DNA of 64,000 nucleotides from Verrucomicrobiota bacterium (GCA_016222825.1 JACRQF010000009.1:434001-498000), one strand, 5' to 3'. Positions 53,204 to 60,698 are shown, counted from the stretch's first letter. Notes: generated by a model from the sequence alone, not told the origin. Program-made: numbers and translations.

Positions 53204-55747
53204 ATGAAACCGATGCTCTTCGCCTTGTTCGCTTCCGCCGCGATGGCGTTCGCCGCCGGGCCGCCGCCGTTCGGGCCGGGCGCGTGGAAGGGCGGCGCGC
53301 TGGATGACACGATCCGCAACGTCTGGCCGCAGTCGGTCTGCTGGCGGCACGGCCAGAACACCGGCCTGAGCTGCTCCTTCGCCACGCCGCAGGACTGGTC
53401 GAAGTTCGCCGCCATCGCGATCTGGATGCATTCGGAGAAAGCCGCCGGATCGCGTTTCGTCCTCACGTTCCAGTCCGAGAATCCGAAATCCCAGGGGTCG
53501 GACTACTACAGTTGCCAGATCCCGCTCGACTGGACCGGCTGGAAACGGTTCGTCCTGCCGTTCAAGGAACTCGGCGCGGCGCGCCAGCCGCTCGGCTGGA
53601 ACCACATCACCGCCATCCGCCTCACCGCGTCCGGCTACGGCAACACGCCGGACCCGGCGGCCATCGTGCGGCTCGACGGCGTGGAACTGCTCACGACCGT
53701 CCCCGGTGGCCAGTGGATGACCGACGCGGAGTTGTTCGTGAACCTCGACCTCGATCTGCCGGCGCTGTCCGCGGTGAAGAAAAACTTCAAGGCCGGCCAT
53801 CTCGCTGCCGCCAAGGCCGCGCTCGCCAAATACCTGCGCCAGCGCACCACGCCGCGCTGGCACTTCGACTGGCGCCAGCCGGCGTCTCGCAACCCGAAAA
53901 ACCGCGCGCGCACCGTCGCCGCCGCGGACAAGGTCCTCCAGCACCAGTTCGACTATCCGAAAGGGCCGGGGCAGCGCGGCACGCTCGATTTCGGCGCGAA
54001 GATTGACTGGACCGCCAACCCGACCGAGGGCGAGGCGCGCACGCACCTCTGGAACGAGTCGCTCAACCGCCACTTCCATTTCCGGACGCTCGCCGACGCC
54101 TATTGGGAGACGGGCCAGGACAAATACGCCAGGGAGATCGCCGACGAAATCCTCGACTGGACCGCGTCGAATCCCGCCCTCTATCTCTCCTCCGGCAACA
54201 GCCTGCCCAACGGCTGCAAGGCGTGGCAGACGCTGACCACCGGCATCCGCCTCGCCGACACCTGGCCGCATGCGCTCTACCGCTGCCTCGGCTCGCCGGC
54301 GTTCAGCGACGAGGCGATCTGCGCGATGCTCAAGTCCGTCTGCGAACAGGCGCGCCATCTCGTGCGCTGGCCGACCGTCGGCAACTGGCTCACCGCCGAG
54401 GCCAACGGCCTCTACACCGCCGGCGTCCTCTTCCCGGAGTTCCGGCGCGCGCGCGACTGGCGCCGCATCGCGCTGGAGCGGCTCTACAAACAGCTCGACG
54501 ACGAGGTCTATCCCGACGGCATGGAATACGAACTCGCCGCCGGCTACAACTGCTGGGTCGTCCGCCAGTTCGCCGGCATCATCGAGCTGGCCGGCCTCAA
54601 CGGCCTGCGCGGCGAACTGCCCGCCGGCTTCCTCGCCAGCATGGAGAAGATGTTCAACTACCTCCTCTTCGCCTCCATGCCCAGCGGCCACATCCCCGGC
54701 CTCAACGACGCCAACAACACCGACATCCGCAAAGAGCTGGCCACCGGCTTCAAGCTCTTCCCCCAACGCCACGACTTCCAGTTCGTCGCCACCGGCGGCA
54801 AGAGCGGCCGTCCGCCGGCGGAAACCTCGCACGCCTTCCCCTACACCGGCCATTACGTCATGCGCTCCGGCTGGGACAAGGACGCCACCTACCTGCTCTT
54901 CGACGCCGGCCCGTTCGGCTTCAGCCACCAGCACGAGGACAAACTCCACTTCGTCCTCGCCTCCCACGGCCGGCAGCTCCTCCTCGATCCCGGCAACTTC
55001 GCCTACGACAGCTCCCGCTGGCGTCGCTACGTCCTCAGCACCGCCGCCCACAACACCGTCATCGTGGACGGCGAAAACCAGCACCGCAAAGGCAGGAAAA
55101 CAACCCACTTCTGGCCGCGCCCGTGGACCGCCCCCGCGCCGCCCGCCAACGACACCCGCTGGTTCTCCACGCCGGAGATGGACTGCGCCGTCGGCGCCTA
55201 CGCGGACGGCTACGGGCCGGCCAACGCCATCGCCGTCACCCACCAGCGCCGCATCGTCTTCGTGAAACCGGAAAAAATCTTCGTCGTCATGGACACCCTC
55301 ACCCCGCGCGACAGCCGCGAGCACCGTTACGAGGCCCTCTTCCACCTCGACGCCGCCAACGCCCTCCTGGACGAGCCGGCCCGCGCCGTCCGCACCGCCA
55401 ACGCCGACGCTGCCAACCTCGCCATCCTCCCGCCCGACGACGACGGCCTCACCGTCACCCTCGTCAAAGGCAGGGAAGACCCGCCCGTCCAGGGCTGGGC
55501 CAGCCAGCCGTGGCGCGCCATCCCCACCGCCATCTACGCCCGCTCCGGCAAAGGCGTCGTCACCTTCCTCTTCGTCCTGGCCCCCTCCGCCAAGGGCGCG
55601 CCCCAACCCGTCCGCAGCGTCGAGCGGGCCGACGACGCCAACGCCCTCGCCGCGCGCATCACCTTCGCCGACGGCCATGCCCTCCTCGTCACCCCCTCCG
55701 ACACCGCCGGCGCCCTCATCCAAAGACAACCCGCCGCCAAGGAGTGA
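53204..55747 (+). CDS. heparinase II/III family polysaccharide lyase
   Basis: 847 residues with signal peptide (MKPMLFALFASAAMAFAAGP). Residues about 30-180 are a carbohydrate-binding-like beta domain (ITAIRLTASGYGNTPDPAAI). The (alpha/alpha) toroid follows, with ESLNRHFHFRTLADAYWETG and the Asn-Tyr region YELAAGYNCWVVRQFAGIIE. The heparinase II/III C-terminal beta-sheet domain is GFSHQHEDKLHFVLASHGRQ then AAHNTVIVDGENQHR, containing the conserved His residues. Such enzymes cleave uronic-acid-containing polysaccharides (heparinoid, alginate, ulvan) by beta-elimination. With seven sulfatases nearby it supports a sulfated uronan as target, though family alone does not fix it. Confidence 0.9.
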   Translation: MKPMLFALFASAAMAFAAGPPPFGPGAWKGGALDDTIRNVWPQSVCWRHGQNTGLSCSFATPQDWSKFAAIAIWMHSEKAAGSRFVLTFQSENPKSQGSDYYSCQIPLDWTGWKRFVLPFKELGAARQPLGWNHITAIRLTASGYGNTPDPAAIVRLDGVELLTTVPGGQWMTDAELFVNLDLDLPALSAVKKNFKAGHLAAAKAALAKYLRQRTTPRWHFDWRQPASRNPKNRARTVAAADKVLQHQFDYPKGPGQRGTLDFGAKIDWTANPTEGEARTHLWNESLNRHFHFRTLADAYWETGQDKYAREIADEILDWTASNPALYLSSGNSLPNGCKAWQTLTTGIRLADTWPHALYRCLGSPAFSDEAICAMLKSVCEQARHLVRWPTVGNWLTAEANGLYTAGVLFPEFRRARDWRRIALERLYKQLDDEVYPDGMEYELAAGYNCWVVRQFAGIIELAGLNGLRGELPAGFLASMEKMFNYLLFASMPSGHIPGLNDANNTDIRKELATGFKLFPQRHDFQFVATGGKSGRPPAETSHAFPYTGHYVMRSGWDKDATYLLFDAGPFGFSHQHEDKLHFVLASHGRQLLLDPGNFAYDSSRWRRYVLSTAAHNTVIVDGENQHRKGRKTTHFWPRPWTAPAPPANDTRWFSTPEMDCAVGAYADGYGPANAIAVTHQRRIVFVKPEKIFVVMDTLTPRDSREHRYEALFHLDAANALLDEPARAVRTANADAANLAILPPDDDGLTVTLVKGREDPPVQGWASQPWRAIPTAIYARSGKGVVTFLFVLAPSAKGAPQPVRSVERADDANALAARITFADGHALLVTPSDTAGALIQRQPAAKE

Positions 55748-55788
55748 GGATGCGGTGTTGCAGGCCGCGTGCCCTCACGCGGCATGTT

Positions 55789-56088
55789 TCAACCTTTGTT
55801 CTGCTTTTCGAGCGCTGTAACCAATCGCTCCGCGAGCGCCTCCATGCGCTCCATGTGTTGTATTGACCGGCAGTAATATTCCTTTGTTTGAGCATATATC
55901 GGCTTTTTATATATCTGCCGAAGGAAGAAATAGATTATACCCGCGAAGAAAATAAGTGGGACCAAAGCTCCTATCAAAGTGGCCCATGGATTTACACCAC
56001 CCGCTGGCTCTGACGATTGGGCTAAGGCGTTTAACGGTTGAAGTAACGCCGCAAGACCAAGCAGCAGTCCGATTGTTCTTCTATTCAT
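55789..56088 (-). CDS. small membrane protein, orphan gene with leader
   Basis: 99 residues. AAAGGAG 6 bases before ATG 56088. Signal-like N-terminus (MNRRTIGLLLGLAALLQPLN), a membrane helix at about 35-55 (ATLIGALVPLIFFAGIIYFF) and a charged helical tail (SIQHMERMEALAERLVTALE). No family recognised. The frame continues open upstream into a short segment (WRAAPGAGGMREERDR) related to the leader sequences described at 60-63 kb. AT-richer than flanks. Confidence 0.65.
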   Translation of the reverse strand: MNRRTIGLLLGLAALLQPLNALAQSSEPAGGVNPWATLIGALVPLIFFAGIIYFFLRQIYKKPIYAQTKEYYCRSIQHMERMEALAERLVTALEKQNKG

Positions 56089-56500
56089 AGTAATCTCCTT
56101 TGCATGACTCCAGATTCTATCTCTCTCTTCCCTCATCCCACCAGCGCCTGGCGCAGCTCTCCACGTAGGCGGCGTAGGCTGGCTGTTGATTCATAACGGT
56201 GGCTGTTGTTGAGTCCGAGTCTAGCGTGCGCGGAGCGCCCGCTCCACCTTTTCTTCGAGAATCCCAACGGGATTCAATCACTCAGCCCGGCGTTGACGCG
56301 CAGCGGATACGCCGGGAACACCATCCGACAGAGGCGCAACTCTGAAAGAGTTGCATCGGTTGACGGACACGATGATTCAACCCCTGCGGGGTAGAACCGG
56401 TGCGGGACACATCCCCCAGGGTAGCTCGTGCCTCGCAACCCTTGGGGCTGAATGATGAAATCCCGTTGGGATTTCCGGAAGGTAATCGAACCGGTCTTGC
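56089..56500. repeat. cluster of short palindromic repeats
   Basis: This 412-base gap contains: the leader/spacer of the 56.0-kb gene (56110-56240) with GTTGAGTCCGAGTCTAGCG shared with 57025-57045; AATCCCAACGGGATT; GCAACTCTGAAAGAGTTGCA; CAACCCCTGCGGGGT; and AATCCCGTTGGGATT. Each of the last four is a perfect or near-perfect hairpin. No gene is supported in 56241-56500. Confidence 0.7.
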
Positions 56501-56929
56501 TCAATTGGCCGGACGAAAGTCTGGTCCAACTGGATAACCGGGTGGTTGCGCGGGCAAATCCCTTGTTCCGGAATGTTCAGGAGACATGACGTAGAGCTTA
56601 CCATCTTCGTCGAACTTTAGATAAATGCCTTCGGAGAAAGGCCCTCGAAAGAAGTATTCTTTGCCAGGATACTTTAGAAAATAAGCATTCCTTTTCCCAG
56701 TGCGTTGCAGTTCCATCCGGTGACACACGACGAATGGTATCTTGCAGCTCTTGCCGCCCGGTATTCTATGCTGCCGCTCTCGTCCAGATGAATTCCTTAC
56801 AATAGCCACGATTTCTTCTTTGGATCCGTTTTCCAGCATCACCCAAGGAACGAACTTGCATCCTGTTGTTGTGAACAACAAGACCGCTGCGATGACCCAA
56901 CGACCCATCCGTATTCCATCCGTGTTCAT
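56501..56929 (-). CDS. orphan lipoprotein with coupled leader
   Basis: 142 residues. Lipoprotein signal VIAAVLLFTTTGCKFV with Cys24. The mature part is rich in Lys and aromatic residues (NAYFLKYPGKEYFFRGPF) and unrecognised. ATG 56929 was preferred to ATG 56908 because AAGGAAGG lies just before it and because the leader frame MWRACGGGCEEEGRNG (56976-56926) stops on it as ATGA. Clearly AT-richer than the host average. Confidence 0.65.
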   Translation of the reverse strand: MNTDGIRMGRWVIAAVLLFTTTGCKFVPWVMLENGSKEEIVAIVRNSSGRERQHRIPGGKSCKIPFVVCHRMELQRTGKRNAYFLKYPGKEYFFRGPFSEGIYLKFDEDGKLYVMSPEHSGTRDLPAQPPGYPVGPDFRPAN

Positions 56930-56976
56930 CCGTTCCTTCCTTCTTCCTCACAGCCTCCACCGCAGGCTCTCCACAT
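56926..56976 (-). promoter_or_regulatory. leader frame of the 56.9-kb lipoprotein
   Basis: ATG 56976 to TGA 56926-56928 encodes MWRACGGGCEEEGRNG and overlaps the next start codon as ATGA, suggesting translational coupling. It resembles the codons in front of the 9713 gene (MRACGCE...). Confidence 0.4.
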
Positions 56977-56993
56977 ACGCCGCGTCGTCCTGC

Positions 56994-57145
56994 AAGGTGG
57001 ACCGCGACCTCCGGGCGCGGTCGCTGTTGTTGAGTCCGAGTCTAGCGCGCCCGGAGGTCGCGCTCCACCTTTTCCTGTAGCGGCGGTGTCTCACCGCCGG
57101 CTGTTCGTCATCAATCCAATCGCCGGTCATCGTCCGGCGCTACAG
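56994..57145. repeat. two adjacent inverted-repeat elements
   Basis: First element: arms 56994-57019 and 57046-57071 (AAGGTGGACCGCGACCTCCG... and its partner, one mismatch) around GTTGTTGAGTCCGAGTC. Second: GTAGCGGCGGTGTCTCACCG at 57077 and a partner ending GTCCGGCGCTAC at about 57143. Lone arms of the first recur at 56222-56250 and 61293-61325, and of the second at 60575-60602. Confidence 0.7.
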
Positions 57146-57147
57146 CG

Positions 57148-57642
57148 TCAACCATTCAGCGCGTTCACCAGCGCGTTGTGGCTGTCCACGATCGTCTGCA
57201 CCTCGCTCTGCGTCGGCGGGTCGCTCACCGTCAGGCTCAACGGCGCAATGGCCTGCGGCTTCATCGCCACGGGCGCGCCGTTGACGTCCAGCGGCGACTG
57301 GAAGGAGAAGCCGCTGCGGTTGCTGCTGAAGGCGATGCGGGTGCCGTCGCCGTTGATGCGGACGTGGAGGACGGGTTCGCTGCCGTTGTGGATTTCCAGC
57401 AGGAGGGCGTCGGCGGCGTCGCTGCGGCGGACGCTGAGGAGCTTGCCGGCGACGATGACGGTGCCGGCGTCCTCGGTGATGACGGAGTCGCCGAGCGTGC
57501 CGTCGCCGGTTTTCTTCGGGATGGCGCCGACGGTGACGTCGCTGAGGATGGAGGCCGTCTCGTCGTGGACGGCGTTGAGGTTTTCGCGGAACTCGCTGGC
57601 GCGCAGTTCGGCGTCGTTGGGTGGAAAGAGGGGGTCGAACAT
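57148..57642 (-). CDS. hypothetical protein C, structural/tail-fibre-like features
   Basis: 164 residues, no signal peptide. Begins MFDPLFPPNDAELRASEFRE with R-x-N-L-N-A-V-H next, a pattern seen at the start of many phage tail or appendage proteins. A beta-rich middle (LLLEIHNGSEPVLHVRINGD) and the end DPPTQSEVQTIVDSHNALVN, a helical coda also common in phage structural proteins, follow. No firm family. It is downstream of the A-like gene in the second regulator/repeat/A locus, in the position B has in the first. Confidence 0.55.
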   Translation of the reverse strand: MFDPLFPPNDAELRASEFRENLNAVHDETASILSDVTVGAIPKKTGDGTLGDSVITEDAGTVIVAGKLLSVRRSDAADALLLEIHNGSEPVLHVRINGDGTRIAFSSNRSGFSFQSPLDVNGAPVAMKPQAIAPLSLTVSDPPTQSEVQTIVDSHNALVNALNG

Positions 57643-57649
57643 AGCGGAA

Positions 57650-57740
57650 TGAAGAGTTGAGAGTGATGAGTTAAGAGTTGGAAGAGGAAGTTAAGAGTGA
57701 AGCGAAACTCTTCACTCTTAACTTTGAACTCTTCACTGCG
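57650..57740. repeat. TTAAGAGT-type repeat with 13-bp hairpin
   Basis: GTTAAGAGTGAAG (57690-57702) and CTTCACTCTTAAC (57710-57722) form a perfect 13-bp stem with a 7-base loop between genes A-like and C. Same repeat family as 13381-13459 and 59931-59960. It could act as a transcription attenuator between the two genes. Confidence 0.75.
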
Positions 57741-57751
57741 GCCGCATCCGC

Positions 57752-58606
57752 TCAGCCGCCGACGGTGATGCTCTCCTCGCTGCTCCAGAGGCCGACCTGC
57801 CGGTCTTCGGCGCGATAGATGGCGCGGTATTTCCATTTCGTCAGGACGGACGGTTGTGGAAAGCTGTCCGCGTAGCCGGGCGTGGTGTCCATCGCCAGCA
57901 GGACGTAGCCTTTGCCGTCGCCGCGGTCCACTTGGATTTCGATCATGTCCAGGAACGCCGCACAGCCGCCCCAATTCCAGTCCACGTTGACGATGCCGGG
58001 GGCAAGGGAGAGTGTCAGGACAGGCTTGAGCGTTGTGAAGTCGGGCGTGCCCTGCTGGCTGCCGATGATGCCGAGATCCGTGCCGATGGTCTCGGTGTAG
58101 CCGCTGCTGTCCTTGATGGTTTGCACGAGGGCGAAGAAGCGGTTGAGCGCGCCGGTGTTGACGGCCACGACACCGGCGGGCAGCGTCGGCGGGGTGAAGA
58201 CGGGCAGTTCCATGAGGCCGGTGCCGTCGCCGGTCTGCGCGTCCGCGGCGGCGTCGGTGCAGGAGAGCGCCCAGGCGCGGACGGCGACAAGCCACGATTG
58301 GAGGACGTGGATCAGCCAGCGGGCATCGGCGACGCCGGCGGCGACCTGCGCGGGCGTCAGGCCAAGCGCCTCGCCATGATCGGGCAGTTTGATGCGGAAG
58401 TTCTCCAGACACGCGATCTGGTCATTGCCGCGGCTGGGATACCAACTGTTTCGTTTCATTCTCTTGCCTTTCTTTGGGGGTTGTTTGTTCTGCGGTGAGG
58501 GGGGCACGTAACCGGGGTCGCCCGGCTCCAACTGGTAGCTGGGGTCGGCCCAGCGGCTGTTCCTGTCGTCCAGCCGAAACCCGGAATCGAACTTGATGGT
58601 TTTCAT
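57752..58606 (-). CDS. A-like hypothetical protein with FN3-like C-terminus
   Basis: 284 residues from ATG 58606, whose codon overlaps the stop of the repeat-rich frame upstream (ATGA). An inner ATG at 58459 has the better ribosome site (AAAGG) and would give 235 residues beginning MKRNSWYPSRG. The first 40 residues, KFDSGFRLDDRNSRWADPSY and on, share KFDSG with gene B. Then follow the helical domain (LGLTPAQVAAGVADARWLIH) and a C-terminal FN3-like domain (YRAIYRAEDRQVGLWSSEES). The protein thus combines a B-like start with an A-like body, linking the two loci. Confidence 0.6.
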   Translation of the reverse strand: MKTIKFDSGFRLDDRNSRWADPSYQLEPGDPGYVPPSPQNKQPPKKGKRMKRNSWYPSRGNDQIACLENFRIKLPDHGEALGLTPAQVAAGVADARWLIHVLQSWLVAVRAWALSCTDAAADAQTGDGTGLMELPVFTPPTLPAGVVAVNTGALNRFFALVQTIKDSSGYTETIGTDLGIIGSQQGTPDFTTLKPVLTLSLAPGIVNVDWNWGGCAAFLDMIEIQVDRGDGKGYVLLAMDTTPGYADSFPQPSVLTKWKYRAIYRAEDRQVGLWSSEESITVGG

Positions 58607-59052
58607 GCATGTCCGGAAGGCGTTGGGGCCGGTTCAGGGTGACAAAACGGGCGGTTTTTGGCCTTCGGGGTGCTTTTCCCGTGAAAGGGGGCGCATCCCG
58701 CCTGTCCGGGGGCGCGCCCCGGCCTTTGCGGGGCCAAGAATCCGCCTCGTGGGGTGCGCCCCGCGCGAAATGGGGCGGCTCCCCGGACGGCGCGGGGCGA
58801 AGCCCGGCCGGCGTGGGGCGTGCCCCGCCTGAGACAAGGAGCGCCCCGTGCCTCGCCGAGCGATACCCGGACGAGACGGGGCGCGCCCCGCGAGGCGCGG
58901 GGAGGCGACCCCAGACAGTTGGGGGCGTGGCTCCAAACATCCGGGCCGCACCCCATGCGGCGCGGGGCGCGCCCCGCGCCGTCCGAGACGCACCCCGCGA
59001 CATGGAAAAACCGCCCCGCGCCTTGAGGGGCAAACCCCTTGTCTTGGAACAA
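58603..59052 (-). CDS. possible repeat-rich protein upstream of the A-like gene
   Basis: A minus-strand frame of up to about 149 residues or more; the TTG at 59052 is only the nearest start. It ends CHPEPAPTPSGHA with its TGA overlapping the A-like ATG at 58606. The body is Ala/Pro/Arg/Gly-rich with a seven-residue period (RGAPRLV, RVSLGEA, RGAPCLR, RGTPHAG). In the first locus a clear heptad protein occupies the same position. Because the DNA is periodic in 21 bases all frames look repetitive, so coding is plausible but not proven. Confidence 0.35.
   Translation of the reverse strand: MFQDKGFAPQGAGRFFHVAGCVSDGAGRAPRRMGCGPDVWSHAPNCLGSPPRASRGAPRLVRVSLGEARGAPCLRRGTPHAGRASPRAVRGAAPFRAGRTPRGGFLAPQRPGRAPGQAGCAPFHGKSTPKAKNRPFCHPEPAPTPSGHA
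58685..59040. repeat. degenerate 21-bp GC-rich tandem array
   Basis: About 17 diverged units with GGGGCGCGCCCCGC-like cores recur every 18-23 bases, mostly 21. The counterpart at 11443-11780 has the same unit length but different sequence. Confidence 0.7.
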
Positions 59053-59458
59053 TCGGACTGGAACGCGGCAGGAACAGCCCGCGGCGCGCCACGCACCCCC
59101 CGCAAGGACCGGCGGCCATCCCGGCGAGCAGGGCGAGCACCCCGCGAGCCGCCAGCATCACCCCGGACGCCGAGGGCAGCGCCCCGCAGCTTGCCGCAAC
59201 GATCCCGCAACTCCCCGCGACATCGCAGCGAGGCTGGAGATGAACACGGAGCGCCGGCGCAGTCATCCCGGCCGGCGAGGAATGCAAAAGAGAACGCGCA
59301 AGAACGCGGACGGCGCGGCGGCGATGCAGCGCGCGGCAGCAGAGACACTCCGCCCGCCCCGGCCTCTCCCGCGCCGGACTCGGTCGCACGCATGTCAGCG
59401 GCTGCTTCATGGCGGCGATGGAAGCACAACACGCCGCCAAAAATCCACGCAACTAAAG
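59053..59458. other. GC-rich stretch without supported gene
   Basis: Between the tandem array and the regulator both strands have long open frames, as expected from high GC. None has a ribosome site or family signature. The minus strand could hold the 5' part of the repeat-rich gene. Confidence 0.4.
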
Positions 59459-59749
59459 TTACACCTTCGGCGCGCCACCCGGGCCGCGCCGGTTGCGCAT
59501 ACGCCGCTCGGCGGCGGCTATCACCCGGGTCGCCGAGATGCCGTGCGCCCGGCAGATGCGCGCCATCGTGTTCAGCGTCGGCACATGCTTCAGGGTCTCC
59601 ACAAAGGCGATCCCCTGCCGCGACAACAACGTCTTCTCCTCCATATCCGTCAGCGTCAGATGGCGCGAGAGGCGATGCTTTCGAAGCACATACGCGACCG
59701 CCGCGCACAACGGCTCCAGTGTCGCGAGAGAAAGAGGCTTCCTGTTCAT
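59459..59749 (-). CDS. small HTH (XRE-like) regulator
   Basis: 96 residues from ATG 59749, with AAAGGAG 6 bases upstream, nearly the same ribosome site as the regulator at 13738. EEKTLLSRQGIAFVETLKHV then PTLNTMARICRAHGISATRV matches the lambda-repressor-like pattern T-x-L-S-R-x-x-I-x-x-x-E-x...P-x-L-x-T-x-x-R-I-x-x-A-x-x. The tail is basic (AAERRMRNRRGPGGAPKV). It opens the second accessory locus and likely controls it. Confidence 0.7.
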   Translation of the reverse strand: MNRKPLSLATLEPLCAAVAYVLRKHRLSRHLTLTDMEEKTLLSRQGIAFVETLKHVPTLNTMARICRAHGISATRVIAAAERRMRNRRGPGGAPKV

Positions 59750-59862
59750 GGTCAACTCCTTTGTTCTGATTGGCCGCCACCGGCCGCCCCGGGTCCCAAC
59801 CCGTGCGCCGGCCCGCGGCGCGTTCTTGTTTCTTCGCCGCCCTCTCTAAAATATCCCCGCCG

Positions 59863-59880
59863 TTTTCGGCAATCCGAAAA
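59863..59880. promoter_or_regulatory. palindrome TTTTCGG-CAAT-CCGAAAA, candidate operator
   Basis: A perfect 7-bp inverted repeat with a 4-base centre, 114 bases before the 59.7-kb regulator ATG and next to an AT-rich stretch (CTAAAATATC) that may hold its -10. The geometry suits a dimeric HTH repressor; autoregulation is inferred. Confidence 0.4.
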
Positions 59881-59894
59881 TCAACCGCCCGGCT

Positions 59895-60045
59895 GACCGC
59901 TGGAAGCTGACCGCTGCCGGCTCTCCGCAACTTTTCACTCTTAACTCTGAACTCTTCACTGTCCTCGCCCCTTTCCCGCTTGCCCCCGCCAGCCGCAGAG
60001 AGGACTATGCCCGGAGAAGGTTATGAGCGAAGTGAACGAGCCACA
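59895..60045 (+). repeat. spacer repeat 1 of the orphan-gene array
   Basis: Contains a CTGGAAGCTGACCGCTG unit, a CTCTTAACTCTGAACTCTTC unit, then CCCCTTTCCCGCTTGCCCCC and the core GAGGACTATGCCCGGAGAAG. The last two parts recur at 61370 and 62340; the core recurs in all six spacers. Confidence 0.7.
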
Positions 60046-60111
60046 CAGTCATCCAGTCGTCACCGCCCCACCCCTGTCGCCTTGCAAGACGTCAACGAGG
60101 AAGACGGCTAA
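60007..60111 (+). promoter_or_regulatory. leader frame 1 (MPGEGYERSER...)
   Basis: 34 codons from the ATG in the spacer core; TAA at 60109-60111 is 21 bases before the next gene, with TTAGGAGGC between. Confidence 0.35.
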
Positions 60112-60132
60112 TTGTTAGGAGGCTTCACACAC

Positions 60133-60453
60133 ATGGACATTTCCGCCATCTGCATTCACGACGGACGGCTCTTGAGAGTCATCGAGGATACTGAGGCTTA
60201 CACGCTCACGATGGAGTGCAAATTGCCTGCCAGTGGGTGGAGCGATGATTTGGTTCCGCGGCTATTGGTGTTTGAGGACGTTTGCAATTATCGAATTTGT
60301 GAGGGATCGATAGTTGGTTGTCCGACTTTGCTTGGCATGAAGATAATCGGCGAGAGAGATGGCCGCACGACTTTGCGACTCGACACGACCGCTGGATACC
60401 GAGAGCTTGATTGCAAGGCAGTCAAAGTTGTTGACCATGACCGTGCCGCCTAG
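60133..60453 (+). CDS. orphan small protein 1
   Basis: 106 residues, soluble, unrecognised (SAICIHDGRLLRVIEDTEAY, CNYRICEGSIVGCPTLLGMK). GTTAGGAGGC lies 9 bases before ATG 60133. The gene is flanked by an inverted pair TTGTTAG (60112-60118) and CTAACAA (60463-60469), reminiscent of the ends of an integron gene cassette. Composition is AT-richer than the host. Likely acquired; an immunity-type or house-keeping role cannot be told. Confidence 0.6.
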   Translation: MDISAICIHDGRLLRVIEDTEAYTLTMECKLPASGWSDDLVPRLLVFEDVCNYRICEGSIVGCPTLLGMKIIGERDGRTTLRLDTTAGYRELDCKAVKVVDHDRAA

Positions 60454-60615
60454 CCAAGCACTCTAACAACCCCGTGCCCCCTCAGCTTGAACCATGAACT
60501 TCAGGAACATCGAGTTCGGATCGGATGACTACCGGAAGGACTGCGCGCTGCGCGATCAGATGCAGCGGCCCACCACCGGCGGTGAGACACCGCCGCTACA
60601 GAAACGGAAATCGCC

Positions 60616-60665
60616 TGCGAGCGCAGGCAGCGGCGAGGACTATGCCGGGAGAAGATGAAGAGAAC
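60616..60665 (+). repeat. spacer repeat 2 of the orphan-gene array
   Basis: Core GAGGACTATGCCGGGAGAAG with a variant G; preceded by a lone arm of the 57077 inverted repeat (60575-60602). Confidence 0.65.
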
Positions 60666-60698
60666 AACACTCTTCGCTTAACAAAGAACTATCCATGA
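60642..60698 (+). promoter_or_regulatory. leader frame 2 (MPGEDEENNTLRLTKNYP)
   Basis: 18 codons ending in TGA at 60696-60698, which overlaps the next ATG (60695) as ATGA. Confidence 0.45.

Noticed and set aside
57148-59749. Prophage remnant
   Set aside because: Protein C and the A-like protein have tail-fibre flavour, but no capsid, terminase, integrase or lysis gene is present.
58609-59769. 386-codon plus-strand frame with GAPRxxx heptads
   Set aside because: A 21-base repeat makes every frame periodic. The minus strand is favoured by its stop coupled to the A-like ATG and by the parallel with locus 1.
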